6,944 nt of DNA from an uncultured bacterium (GCA_947169755.1 CAMVQX010000085.1:1-6944), one strand, 5' to 3'; shown: positions 1-6,896, counted from the stretch's first letter. Made by a program: numbers and translations. Notes: generated by a model not told the origin, from the letters alone.

Positions 1-704
1 CTGTCTATTGTAGAATTAGCGCCTATTTCTACATTGTTTCCGATAATAACAGAACCGATTGACGGGATTTTAAAGATTACATGTTTTGAATTTGTTTCTT
101 TAATTTCACCATCTTTTCTTGCTTGTTCAATGTTATCAGGGTTTTCTGTTACAAAGCTGAAACCGTCAGCCCCCAAAGATACACCATGGTGCAAGATTAC
201 GTCATTTCCAACTTGAACTCTATCTCCAATATTTACACCTGCGTGGAAGAAACAGTTTTTACCTATTACTGCTCCGCCGCCAATGTAACAATTTGCAAGG
301 ATTTTTGTGTTATCACCAATAACTGCATCATGAGAAATTACAACATTTGGTCCGATTTGAACATTTTGACCTATTTTTGCTGTCTCATGAACAACTGCAG
401 TTGGGTGAATGCCTTTGTTTACCTCAGGTGCAGTGTAAAACATATTCAATAATTTCATCATAGCAAGTCTGGGACGTTCAACTTCAATCGTAGTAAGATT
501 AGGAATTTGAACACCCAAAGGTACAAGTGCTGCCTTTGCATTAGATTTTGCAAGGTTAGCAATTTCTTCTTCGCCCAATGCGAGTGCTAAAGTGTTTTCA
601 TCAGACAAAAGCGGAGGTGCAATTTGCGAAATTTTTGCATCTTCAACTTTTGTTAACATACCGTCTGTTAATGACGTAATTTCTTCAAGTGTGAATGTTG
701 GCAT
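1..704 (-). CDS. lpxD: UDP-3-O-acylglucosamine N-acyltransferase LpxD (3' end cut off by window edge)
   Basis: LpxD transfers a 3-hydroxyacyl chain from acyl carrier protein to the amine of UDP-3-O-acylglucosamine, the third step of lipid A synthesis, in the cytoplasm. I translated 234 codons from the ATG at 704 (MPTFTLEEIT start). Residues 1 to about 95 look like the uridine-binding N-terminal domain. From about 100 on there are left-handed beta-helix hexapeptide repeats (IGQNVQIG, AVIGDNTKI, AVIGKNCFF, VNIGDRVQVG). They are followed by the LpxD signatures GADGFSF (178-184) and KIPSIGSVIIGNNVEIGA (212-229), close to E. coli GADGFGY and KIPQIGRVIIGDRVEIGA. The family is about 340 residues long, so about 100 are missing past base 1. 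The missing part includes the segment with the catalytic histidine (the AHN motif, His239 in E. coli). The loop between GADGF and KIP is about 19 residues longer than in E. coli. The start is supported by an AGGAG 8 nt upstream and by a gap of only 19 nt after rfaE2. LpxA is less likely because of the N-terminal domain and the GADGF motif. Confidence 0.95.
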   Translation of the reverse strand, partial: MPTFTLEEITSLTDGMLTKVEDAKISQIAPPLLSDENTLALALGEEEIANLAKSNAKAALVPLGVQIPNLTTIEVERPRLAMMKLLNMFYTAPEVNKGIHPTAVVHETAKIGQNVQIGPNVVISHDAVIGDNTKILANCYIGGGAVIGKNCFFHAGVNIGDRVQVGNDVILHHGVSLGADGFSFVTENPDNIEQARKDGEIKETNSKHVIFKIPSIGSVIIGNNVEIGANSTID

Positions 705-712
705 AATTTATA

Positions 713-717
713 CTCCT
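713..717 (-). promoter_or_regulatory. Ribosome binding site of lpxD
   Basis: AGGAG on the minus strand lies 8 nt before the ATG at 704, inside the short gap after the rfaE2 stop. It fixes the lpxD start and implies translation from a shared rfaE2-lpxD message. Confidence 0.8.
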
Positions 718-723
718 ATTTTT

Positions 724-1185
724 TTATATTGTCATTTTTTTTATAATTGAAGTTGTTGATTTTCCTTCCACAAAGTCTATAAATTCTACTTTTGTTCCGT
801 TTTTTTTCATTATATCAGCTTCCGGTAAAGTGTCCATATTGTAATCTGCGCCTTTTGTATAAACGTCAGGTTTCATCTCATCTAAAAGGTTTCTTGGACT
901 GTCTTCATCAAATAAAACAACATAGTCAACACATCTTAATGCGCTCAAAACTTCTGCTCTATCAAGTTCGTTATTGACAGGACGTGTCGGACCTTTTATT
1001 GACTTTACCGATTTATCTGAATTTAAAAGTACAATGAGGTAATCTCCAAAAGTTTTTGTTTTTTCAAGATATTTGACATGTCCGACATGGAGTATGTCAA
1101 AACAACCGTTTGTTGCTACAACGGTTTTACCCTCTTGGTGAATCCGATCGATTAAAGACCGTAAATTTTCCCTCTTAATCAACAT
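724..1185 (-). CDS. rfaE2: D-glycero-beta-D-manno-heptose 1-phosphate adenylyltransferase (stand-alone RfaE2/HldE C-terminal domain type)
   Basis: This family uses ATP to adenylylate D-glycero-beta-D-manno-heptose 1-phosphate, giving ADP-heptose, the precursor of LPS inner-core heptose. The 153-residue protein is a single cytidylyltransferase-like Rossmann domain. TNGCFDILHVGHVKYL (25-40) carries the HxGH nucleotide-binding motif (H33, H36). KGPTRPVN (64-71), FDEDSP (92-97), KGADY (111-115) and the C-terminal STTSII (143-148) match the RfaE2 pattern. The length fits stand-alone enzymes of about 160 residues; in E. coli this domain is fused behind a sugar kinase (HldE), and no kinase domain is seen here. 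It lies 19 nt upstream of lpxD, which supports an envelope role, and 56 nt downstream of asd. There is no normally spaced Shine-Dalgarno: the only AGGT touches the ATG. An extended -10 ends 6 nt upstream, suggesting a leaderless message. Other cytidylyltransferases (glycerol-3-phosphate, FAD synthetase-like) are less likely given the STT and KGADY motifs, but heptose specificity is inferred from the family. Confidence 0.9.
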   Translation of the reverse strand: MLIKRENLRSLIDRIHQEGKTVVATNGCFDILHVGHVKYLEKTKTFGDYLIVLLNSDKSVKSIKGPTRPVNNELDRAEVLSALRCVDYVVLFDEDSPRNLLDEMKPDVYTKGADYNMDTLPEADIMKKNGTKVEFIDFVEGKSTTSIIKKMTI

Positions 1186-1191
1186 ACCTGT

Positions 1192-1200
1192 ATAATACCA
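1192..1200 (-). promoter_or_regulatory. Extended -10 promoter element directly upstream of rfaE2
   Basis: The minus strand reads TGGTATTAT, a TGn extended -10 with five of six bases matching TATAAT. Only 6 nt separate it from the ATG at 1185, so a start site 7 nt downstream would coincide with the A of the start codon. I see no good -35 match 16 to 18 nt upstream, which is tolerable for an extended -10. This would let rfaE2-lpxD be transcribed independently of asd. The site is predicted only. Confidence 0.5.
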
Positions 1201-1241
1201 AAAACAAGTATAAAAGTCTTAAAAGTTATATTTTGTTAAGA

Positions 1242-2258
1242 TTAATATAGTTTCATTTCAATAATCTTTTGACAAATTCTTACGGTATTTAATGCTGCGC
1301 CGATTCTAAGGTTATCAGCAACACACCACAATGAAATTCCGTTGTCAAATGCAAGATTTTTTCTGATGCGACCGACAAAAACAGGATCAACACCTGATGA
1401 ATCCCTTGTTGTAGGATATTCAAAATTGTCAATATTATCAATTACTTTTATTCCAAATGAATTTGTAAGAATTTCTCTTACCTCGTCAGGAGTTACGGAT
1501 TTTTCAAATTCAATATCTACAGCTTCAGAGTGGCTGTTAAACACAGGAACGCGTGCAGCTGTACATGAAATTGGCAAATCTTGCGGAAGGTGAAGAATTT
1601 TTTTAGTTTCGTTTACAACTTTCATTTCTTCTTTTGTGTAACCGTTTTCTACAAATACATCTATTTGAGGAATAACGTTGAAAGCAATAGGTTTTTTAAA
1701 TGCTTGAGGTGTAAAATCTTCATTATTCAAATATGCTTTTGTATTTGCTTCCAATTCATTTATTGCTTTTAAGCCTGCACCGGAAACTGCCTGGTATGTA
1801 GATACAATAAGTCTTTTTATTCCGAATTTTTCGTGCAAAGGTTTTAAAACAAGCATTAATTGAGATGTTGAGCAATTTGGATTTGCAACTATACCTTTAT
1901 GATTTCTTAAATCTTCATCATTTACATAAGCAATAACTAAAGGAACATCTTTTTCCATCCTGAAAGCTGATGAATTATCAATTAAAACTCCGCCGCGTTT
2001 GACAATTTCAGGGGCAAAAAGTTTAGAAGTTGATGCGCCTGCTGATGCAAGTACAATATTTACACCGTCAAAACTTTCCGGTTTTGCTTCTTCAACGGTA
2101 TAAGTTTTCCCTTGAAATTCCAGTTTTGAACCTGCTGATTTTGCACTGGATAAAAATTTAATTTCATTAAAATCTATTTTTAATTCATCAACTATTTTTG
2201 TAATTTCTCTTCCAACAACACCTGTTGCTCCTAAAATTGCTATATTTGGCTTTGTCAT
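1242..2258 (-). CDS. asd: Aspartate-semialdehyde dehydrogenase
   Basis: Asd makes L-aspartate 4-semialdehyde from 4-aspartyl phosphate with NADPH, in the cytoplasm. This is the branch step towards lysine and diaminopimelate (peptidoglycan), threonine, methionine and isoleucine. The 338-residue protein starts with a Rossmann GATGVVG (10-16). Catalytic residues are in place: C129 in ANPNCSTSQ, Q156 in TYQAVSGAG, R236 in ARVPV and H243 in NSHSE. The C129-Q156 spacing (27) and R236-H243 spacing (7) equal those of E. coli C135/Q162 and R267/H274. SSAFR (96-100) is the usual substrate phosphate-binding segment. At 338 residues it resembles the shorter Gram-positive/cyanobacterial-type enzymes rather than the 367-residue E. 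coli form. The ATG at 2258 is fixed by a perfect AGGAGG 5 nt upstream. It is the first gene after the parvulin-gene terminator, has its own promoter, and may read through into rfaE2-lpxD. No lysine riboswitch fits in front of it. Confidence 0.97.
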   Translation of the reverse strand: MTKPNIAILGATGVVGREITKIVDELKIDFNEIKFLSSAKSAGSKLEFQGKTYTVEEAKPESFDGVNIVLASAGASTSKLFAPEIVKRGGVLIDNSSAFRMEKDVPLVIAYVNDEDLRNHKGIVANPNCSTSQLMLVLKPLHEKFGIKRLIVSTYQAVSGAGLKAINELEANTKAYLNNEDFTPQAFKKPIAFNVIPQIDVFVENGYTKEEMKVVNETKKILHLPQDLPISCTAARVPVFNSHSEAVDIEFEKSVTPDEVREILTNSFGIKVIDNIDNFEYPTTRDSSGVDPVFVGRIRKNLAFDNGISLWCVADNLRIGAALNTVRICQKIIEMKLY

Positions 2259-2263
2259 AAATT

Positions 2264-2269
2264 CCTCCT
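2264..2269 (-). promoter_or_regulatory. Ribosome binding site of asd
   Basis: A full AGGAGG consensus lies 5 nt before the ATG at 2258. It is the strongest Shine-Dalgarno in the window, suggesting efficient translation. It sits only 5 nt after the predicted -10, so the message may begin at or next to the Shine-Dalgarno itself. Confidence 0.85.
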
Positions 2270-2274
2270 GAAAA

Positions 2275-2283
2275 ATTATAACA
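2275..2283 (-). promoter_or_regulatory. Extended -10 promoter of asd
   Basis: The minus strand reads TGTTATAAT, a perfect TATAAT with an upstream TGn. The hexamer 17 nt upstream is TTTAAT, a weak -35 that lies next to the preceding terminator T-run. The most natural start site is the A at 2269, which would give an 11-nt leader beginning with the Shine-Dalgarno. Its place just after a terminator supports a real promoter for asd. Predicted, not measured. Confidence 0.65.
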
Positions 2284-2300
2284 TAAAAACTTGTATCATT

Positions 2301-2337
2301 AAAAAAATCCTTCTTTTTCGCAAAAGAAGGATTTTTT
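2301..2337 (-). terminator. Rho-independent terminator after the mfd-parvulin operon
   Basis: A perfect 16-bp inverted repeat (2302-2317 with 2322-2337) surrounds a 4-nt loop that reads GCGA, a GNRA tetraloop, on the minus strand. The core is ATCCTTCTTTT paired with AAAAGAAGGAT. On the minus strand it ends in seven T (2307-2301). It begins 16 nt after the parvulin-gene stop and lies upstream of the asd -10, so it closes the first operon. The flanking A and T runs are symmetrical, so it could also work on the plus strand, but no plus-strand gene ends here. Confidence 0.9.
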
Positions 2338-2353
2338 GATTATTGATTATATA

Positions 2354-3478
2354 CTATTTCTTTTCCCCTTCTGCCGCTTGTTTTTTCATTGTTTCCTGAA
2401 CATTTTTCTGAATACTTTCAGGATTATATTCTGCGTTAACAAATTCGATTTTTGCATTTTTCTTTAATGATTCTGTCAAATTGTCAATAAGCTCAAGTTG
2501 TTTTTGGTTTTCCAAATAACCTTTGATTTCAGTTTGAACCTTTTCAAACGAATCAGTACCGGCTGCAGCTCTGTCTGTAACCATAATAATGTGATAACCG
2601 TATTGAGTTCTTACAGGTTTGTCTGAAATTGTATTAGGCTTCATAGCAAATGCAGCTTTTGCAAATTCCGGAACCATTTCTTTAGCGGCAAAAAAGCCTA
2701 AATCTCCACCTTTTACGGCTGTTACTGTATCATCTGAATTTTCTTTTGCAAGTTTTGCAAATTGGCTCGGATCTTTTTTAGCTTCAGCTAAAAGCTGGTT
2801 GATTTTTGCTTCTTTTGCTTTAATTTCTTCATCAACTTTTGCTTTTATCGCTGCGTCATCCAATGATTCATTTGCTTTATCAGATTTTATAATCTCAGTT
2901 ATCTCTTCCGGATTTATTGAAACTAAAATGTGAGAAGCTCTGACTCTTTCGTCATGTTTAAATTTGTCAATATTCTCGTTATAAAATTTCTTTGCTTCAG
3001 CATCAGATACATTAGAAGAACCTAATTCTTTGGCAAGTTTTTTCATTTTAACTTCTTCTTTTAAATCACTTTTAAATTGAGCAGGAGAAACACCATTTTG
3101 TTTTAAAATGTTATCCAACTGTTCTTTTGAACCTAATTTGTCAACAATTTCTTTAATTGCATCATCAACATCAGCATTCGTAACCTTTATACCGCGTTTT
3201 GCGATTTCCTGATCAAGCAATGTTTTTATTATAAGTTCGTTTATTACTCTTTCTTTCATTAAAAGGTATACAAATGAATTTTTATCGCTCTGAATATCAA
3301 TACCAAGTGCTTTTACAAAGCTGTTTGAAACTTGTTTATCAAACATTTCATCAAACTGACCTTGAGTAATTTTTGTATCATTAACTTTAATAATTGCTTC
3401 ACCTGATTTTAATCCGCAGCCTGCAAACAAAACCGCACTTACAGCCAGTGTAGCCAGTAATTTTTTCCCTTTAATCAT
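2354..3478 (-). CDS. PrsA/SurA-like peptidyl-prolyl cis-trans isomerase lipoprotein (parvulin family)
   Basis: This is a predicted exported foldase that catalyses proline isomerisation and chaperones secreted or outer-membrane proteins. The protein has 374 residues from the ATG at 3478. That start is chosen because AGGAG lies 5 nt upstream and because the next residues form a lipoprotein signal: KGKK, then a hydrophobic stretch (7-20), then LFAGC with the lipidated cysteine at 21. A longer ORF start at 3541 overlaps mfd and would bury the signal. Residues 25 to about 175 resemble the helical SurA_N/PrsA chaperone part (VNDTKITQGQFDEMF). The parvulin domain runs from about 178 to 303: RASHILVS (180-187), FAKLAKENSDD (240-250), KGGDLGFF (256-263), MVPEFAKAAF (268-277) and QYGYHIIMV (292-300). 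About 30 extra charged residues sit at 190-225 inside it. The tail (304-374) is helical and lysine-rich. It starts 13 nt after mfd, so it is very likely co-transcribed, and it ends at a terminator. Whether it acts like PrsA or SurA cannot be told from sequence. Confidence 0.9.
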   Translation of the reverse strand: MIKGKKLLATLAVSAVLFAGCGLKSGEAIIKVNDTKITQGQFDEMFDKQVSNSFVKALGIDIQSDKNSFVYLLMKERVINELIIKTLLDQEIAKRGIKVTNADVDDAIKEIVDKLGSKEQLDNILKQNGVSPAQFKSDLKEEVKMKKLAKELGSSNVSDAEAKKFYNENIDKFKHDERVRASHILVSINPEEITEIIKSDKANESLDDAAIKAKVDEEIKAKEAKINQLLAEAKKDPSQFAKLAKENSDDTVTAVKGGDLGFFAAKEMVPEFAKAAFAMKPNTISDKPVRTQYGYHIIMVTDRAAAGTDSFEKVQTEIKGYLENQKQLELIDNLTESLKKNAKIEFVNAEYNPESIQKNVQETMKKQAAEGEKK

Positions 3479-3483
3479 TATCT

Positions 3484-3488
3484 CTCCT
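3484..3488 (-). promoter_or_regulatory. Ribosome binding site that decides the parvulin lipoprotein start
   Basis: AGGAG (in AAAGGAGAGA) on the minus strand lies 5 nt before the ATG at 3478 and 3 nt after the mfd TAA (3494-3492). It supports the signal-peptide start over the longer upstream ORF. It also places ribosomes finishing mfd right at the site, so translational coupling is possible. Confidence 0.85.
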
Positions 3489-3491
3489 TTT

Positions 3492-6400
3492 TTAAGTTTT
3501 ATACTCACTGCTAATTTTATGTACATGATAAAACAAATCAATCAAAATGTTAAATATTTCGTCAAAATTCATGTAAGAATTGTTAAGCAAAAGAATAGAA
3601 TTTCCGTCTTCGCAAGACTTTGGCGCAATTGTAAATTTTATTTTACGCAAAATCTCGGACGGCAAACCTCTTTGAATAATTTTCCATTCAGGCTGTGTGA
3701 ATGGGGTGTATATTCTTATATTATCTTGAGTTTCACGAATTAAAGAAATTCCGACTTCTGTTGCCGCAAGTCTTATTCTGATTAATTTTATTAAATTTTC
3801 TACACTTTCGGGCGGTTTGGCAAAACGATCTTTCCACTCGCTTGTAATATAATCCAATTCCATATCGGTTTTAACATCAGCAAGTCGTTTATATTCAATC
3901 ATCTTTTGTTCTTTTGAACCTACCCATTCATCAGGAATAAACGCTGTTACATTTATATCAACGATGGTTGGATTAGTTTTGTCTACTACTTGACCTTGAA
4001 GCTCTTGAACTGTTTCTTCCAAAAGCTGGCAATACGTATCAAATCCGACATTCACCATATGTCCATGTTGTTTTGTACCCAAGATATTTCCGACACCTCT
4101 GATTTCAACGTCTCTCATTGCAATTTGATATCCGCTTCCGAGTGTCGTAAATTCTTTTATTGCTTTAAGTCTTTGCATAGCATCTTGTGTAATTTCTTTG
4201 GATTTTTTGTAGAAACAATAACAATATGCCTGCCTTTGAGAACGTCCGACACGACCTCTCAACTGGTATAACTGTGCAAGACCGAATTTGTCAGCATTAT
4301 GAATAATCATGGTGTTGGCATTTGGGATATCAATACCGTTTTCAATAATTGTAGTAGCTAAAAGAATATCGTACTCGTGATTTGCAAAATCTATAATCAC
4401 ATTTTCCAAAACTTTTTCATCCATTTGTCCATGCCCTACGGCAATCCTTGCATTGGGGACAAGTTTTTGGAGTTGAGTTTTAAATTCTTCAATCGTTTCA
4501 ACGCGATTGTAAAGATAAAAAACTTGTCCTTCTCTGTCGAGTTCGTGTACTATGGCATTTTTTACCATATTTTCATTCCATTCGCCGACGTAGGTACGTA
4601 TTGGCAATCTGTTTTTAGGCGGTGTGTTAATTATAGACATATCTTTTATGCCGGAAAGTGACATATAAAGCGTTCTCGGAATCGGAGTCGCAGACATAGT
4701 TATAATATCAATATTTTCTCTCAACTGTTTTAATTTTTCTTTGTGGCGCACGCCAAATCTGTGTTCTTCATCAATTACCAAAAGTCCCAAATCTTTGAAC
4801 ACAATTCCTTCTTGCAAAAGTCTGTGCGTGCCGATTACAACATCACATTCGCCTGTAGCAAGGTGTTTTATTGTTTCTTTTTGTTCTTTTTGAGAACGGA
4901 AACGCGATAACAATTCCACATTTACCCCGAACGGTTTAAACCTTTCGGAAATTGTTTGATAATGCTGAAATGCCAAAATTGTTGTAGGGACAACGACAGC
5001 GACTTGTTTGCCGGAAGCAACTGCTTTAAAAATTCCTCTCATCGCAACTTCAGTTTTGCCAAATCCGACATCTCCGCAAATAAGTCTGTCCATCGGCTGT
5101 TCGCTTTCCATATCAGATTTAACTTCATTGATAGCGCGCATTTGATCAGGAGTTTCAGTATATTCGAAAGCTTCTTCCATTTCAACTTGCCAATTAGTAT
5201 CCGGAAGAAACTGTATTCCTTTTTGCATTTTCCTTCTTGCATAAAGACGTAGAAGGTCATACGCTACTTGTTCAACCTCTTTTTTAACACGTGTTTTTGT
5301 AGTTTCCCAATCTTTTCCGCCCATTCTGGAAAGTTTTGGTTTTATTGCACCGGAACCTCTATAGCGGACAAGGAGATTTATTTGTTCTGCTGGAATGTGC
5401 AACCTGTCTTTATTTGCATATTCTATCGTCAGATAGTCTTTTAACTGGCCGTCAATTTCCTGTTTTGAAAGTCCGACATAAATTCCAACACCGTGAATGC
5501 TGTGGACAACGTATTCACCCTCTTTTATGTCGTTTATGCTTTCAATGTATTCGGGTTTTTCCTTGTAGTACGAACGTTTTGAAGCTGTAATTTCTTTTGA
5601 ACGTTTGTTAAAAAGTTCTCTATCGGTTAAAATTATTGTTTTAAAATCTTCCAAAATCGTACCGGAAGATGAAATACTTTCGCTATAATCTACATCAAAA
5701 ATATCGTGTTCTGCAAGAATTTCTTTAACACGTTCAGGATAATCGGTAGCAATTATTATCCTAAAATTGTCCTCTCCTCTTGAGGATGAAGGGTGTATTT
5801 TACCTTGGATAAATTCCGCAATATTATCAAGTTTTGCGCCGAAATTCGGAGCCGGTTGGGAATCAAATTCAATTACTTCATCAAGTTCGCTGTCTACAAA
5901 GTTGTTGAACCCTATTTTTATAAACCCTGCGCATTTTTGAATAAATTCTTCAAACGGAATATGATTTCGACCTATAATGGGCGCATTCATCTTAAGTTTA
6001 AGATTTTCTTGCAACTGTTCTTCAAACCCTTTATCAACAAATTCGTATTTTGAATAGATTTCAGAAGTCTCGTCAAATACGAGAATATAATCTTTAAAAT
6101 AATCTAAAATGCTAACTAATTCATTGTTAAAATAATTTTGATAAATATCAATTCCTTCAAAATAACCTTCGGCAGTCAAAATTTCCCCCACATCAGAAGG
6201 TAGAGCCGACGTTTCTTGGGGCAAAACAAATTTGTACATTGGCATAATTTTTGCTGACTGAAGTTTTTCGATAGATTTTTGAGTTTCATTGTTAAAACTT
6301 CTTATATCAACAATTTCATCCCCCCAAAGCTCAATTCTGACGGGGTATTTATCGAGTGAAAAGTAATCTATTATATCCCCTCTTATACTAAATTCCCCGA

Positions 6401-6890
6401 TATCACTAACCATTGTCGAACGTTTGTAACCTAAGTCTACAAATTTTTGGGCGATTTTTTTTAAATCTATTTCGTCCCCTACTTTATATTCGACTGAATT
6501 TTTCTCATAAAAATCCTTTTTAGGGAATTTTTCAAGCAGAGCTTTAACAGGTGCAATAACGATATCGGGATTTTCTGTCAAAATTCTGACCTGTTCGGCA
6601 TAATCATATCTGTTAGGTGAAACAGATTCATACATCGAAATATTTTGAAACGGCAAAATCTCTGAATCTATTTCAAACGCCTTTTCAAGGTCATTTTGGT
6701 ATTTGAGGGCGTTTTGCTCGGTTGAAGTGATAAAAAGAATTTTTTTATCAGTAATTTTTTTGATTTGTTTTATGAGCAAAAGTCTCAAAACAGAGGTCAA
6801 TCCCGTAACCGCAAACGAACGCCTGTTGACAAGAGCGTTTTCAAACTGTGAATAATTAGGGTTATTTTCCGGGATTTTTATATTGAGCAT
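3492..6890 (-). CDS. mfd: Transcription-repair coupling factor Mfd
   Basis: Mfd is a cytoplasmic ATP-driven DNA translocase. It binds RNA polymerase stalled at template-strand lesions, pushes it off and recruits UvrA for nucleotide excision repair. The 1132 residues are full length (E. coli has 1148). Residues 1 to about 350 are the UvrB-like part with no intact Walker A, as usual for Mfd. A linker and D3-like region follow to about 450. The CarD-like RNA-polymerase-interaction domain is at about 454-510 (GEYVVHSIHGVGIYVGL, then LTIEYANKDRLHIP). The RecG-like motor has Walker A GDVGFGKT (606-613), DEEH (707-710), SATPIPRT (733-740), ATTIIENGIDIP (845-856) and QLRGRVGR (876-883). The TRG-like segment MRDVEIRGVGNILG is at 925-938. 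The TRCF C-terminal domain is at about 985-1090. The ATG at 6890 has no Shine-Dalgarno and follows an extended -10 by 6 nt. The gene is first in an operon with the parvulin lipoprotein. An odd GC-rich palindrome lies in frame at codons 367-373. RecG is excluded by the UvrB-like and CarD-like domains. Confidence 0.98.
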   Translation of the reverse strand: MLNIKIPENNPNYSQFENALVNRRSFAVTGLTSVLRLLLIKQIKKITDKKILFITSTEQNALKYQNDLEKAFEIDSEILPFQNISMYESVSPNRYDYAEQVRILTENPDIVIAPVKALLEKFPKKDFYEKNSVEYKVGDEIDLKKIAQKFVDLGYKRSTMVSDIGEFSIRGDIIDYFSLDKYPVRIELWGDEIVDIRSFNNETQKSIEKLQSAKIMPMYKFVLPQETSALPSDVGEILTAEGYFEGIDIYQNYFNNELVSILDYFKDYILVFDETSEIYSKYEFVDKGFEEQLQENLKLKMNAPIIGRNHIPFEEFIQKCAGFIKIGFNNFVDSELDEVIEFDSQPAPNFGAKLDNIAEFIQGKIHPSSSRGEDNFRIIIATDYPERVKEILAEHDIFDVDYSESISSSGTILEDFKTIILTDRELFNKRSKEITASKRSYYKEKPEYIESINDIKEGEYVVHSIHGVGIYVGLSKQEIDGQLKDYLTIEYANKDRLHIPAEQINLLVRYRGSGAIKPKLSRMGGKDWETTKTRVKKEVEQVAYDLLRLYARRKMQKGIQFLPDTNWQVEMEEAFEYTETPDQMRAINEVKSDMESEQPMDRLICGDVGFGKTEVAMRGIFKAVASGKQVAVVVPTTILAFQHYQTISERFKPFGVNVELLSRFRSQKEQKETIKHLATGECDVVIGTHRLLQEGIVFKDLGLLVIDEEHRFGVRHKEKLKQLRENIDIITMSATPIPRTLYMSLSGIKDMSIINTPPKNRLPIRTYVGEWNENMVKNAIVHELDREGQVFYLYNRVETIEEFKTQLQKLVPNARIAVGHGQMDEKVLENVIIDFANHEYDILLATTIIENGIDIPNANTMIIHNADKFGLAQLYQLRGRVGRSQRQAYCYCFYKKSKEITQDAMQRLKAIKEFTTLGSGYQIAMRDVEIRGVGNILGTKQHGHMVNVGFDTYCQLLEETVQELQGQVVDKTNPTIVDINVTAFIPDEWVGSKEQKMIEYKRLADVKTDMELDYITSEWKDRFAKPPESVENLIKLIRIRLAATEVGISLIRETQDNIRIYTPFTQPEWKIIQRGLPSEILRKIKFTIAPKSCEDGNSILLLNNSYMNFDEIFNILIDLFYHVHKISSEYKT
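5771..5792. repeat. Imperfect GC-rich palindrome inside mfd (candidate dispersed repeat unit)
   Basis: On the plus strand CCTCTCCTC (5771-5779) and GAGGATGAAGG (5782-5792) form an imperfect inverted repeat around TT. There are about nine pairs with one bulge and one G:T pair; in practice the innermost pair must open to form a loop. Inside an AT-rich gene this short GC-rich patch stands out. In the mfd frame it encodes part of the peptide HPSSSRGED (366-374), in a linker between the UvrB-like part and the next domain. The sequence resembles the CCTCTCC...GAGG...GGGTG type of palindromic dispersed repeat known from many bacteria. Only one copy is in the window, so repeat status is unproven. Confidence 0.45.
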
Positions 6891-6896
6891 AAGCTC

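Noticed and set aside
123..452. Plus-strand open frames opposite lpxD
   Set aside because: They lie antisense to a clearly conserved LpxD reading frame, show no family motifs and have no convincing ribosome binding sites.
1186..1241. A terminator between asd and rfaE2
   Set aside because: The 56-nt gap contains AT-rich runs and a short CTTTTAAG-like symmetry but no stable GC-containing stem followed by T, so read-through from asd remains possible.
2301..2337. The hairpin before asd as a riboswitch or attenuator (for example lysine control)
   Set aside because: It lies upstream of the asd -10, so it would not be in an asd message, and the whole gap is under 100 bases, too small for a lysine riboswitch. 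It fits a terminator of the preceding gene.
2619..2933. Alanine- and serine-rich plus-strand frame of 104 codons opposite the parvulin gene
   Set aside because: Its composition is the antisense image of the lysine- and alanine-rich helices in the lipoprotein; no domain is recognisable.
3479..3541. A longer start for the parvulin lipoprotein at 3541, overlapping the mfd 3' end
   Set aside because: The extra 21 residues would precede and spoil the lipoprotein signal peptide, while the ATG at 3478 has a well-placed AGGAG. The overlap is best explained as a chance open frame.
5039..5260. 73-codon minus-strand frame inside mfd
   Set aside because: It is out of frame within the conserved motor domain of mfd and has no recognisable features, so I read it as a shadow frame.
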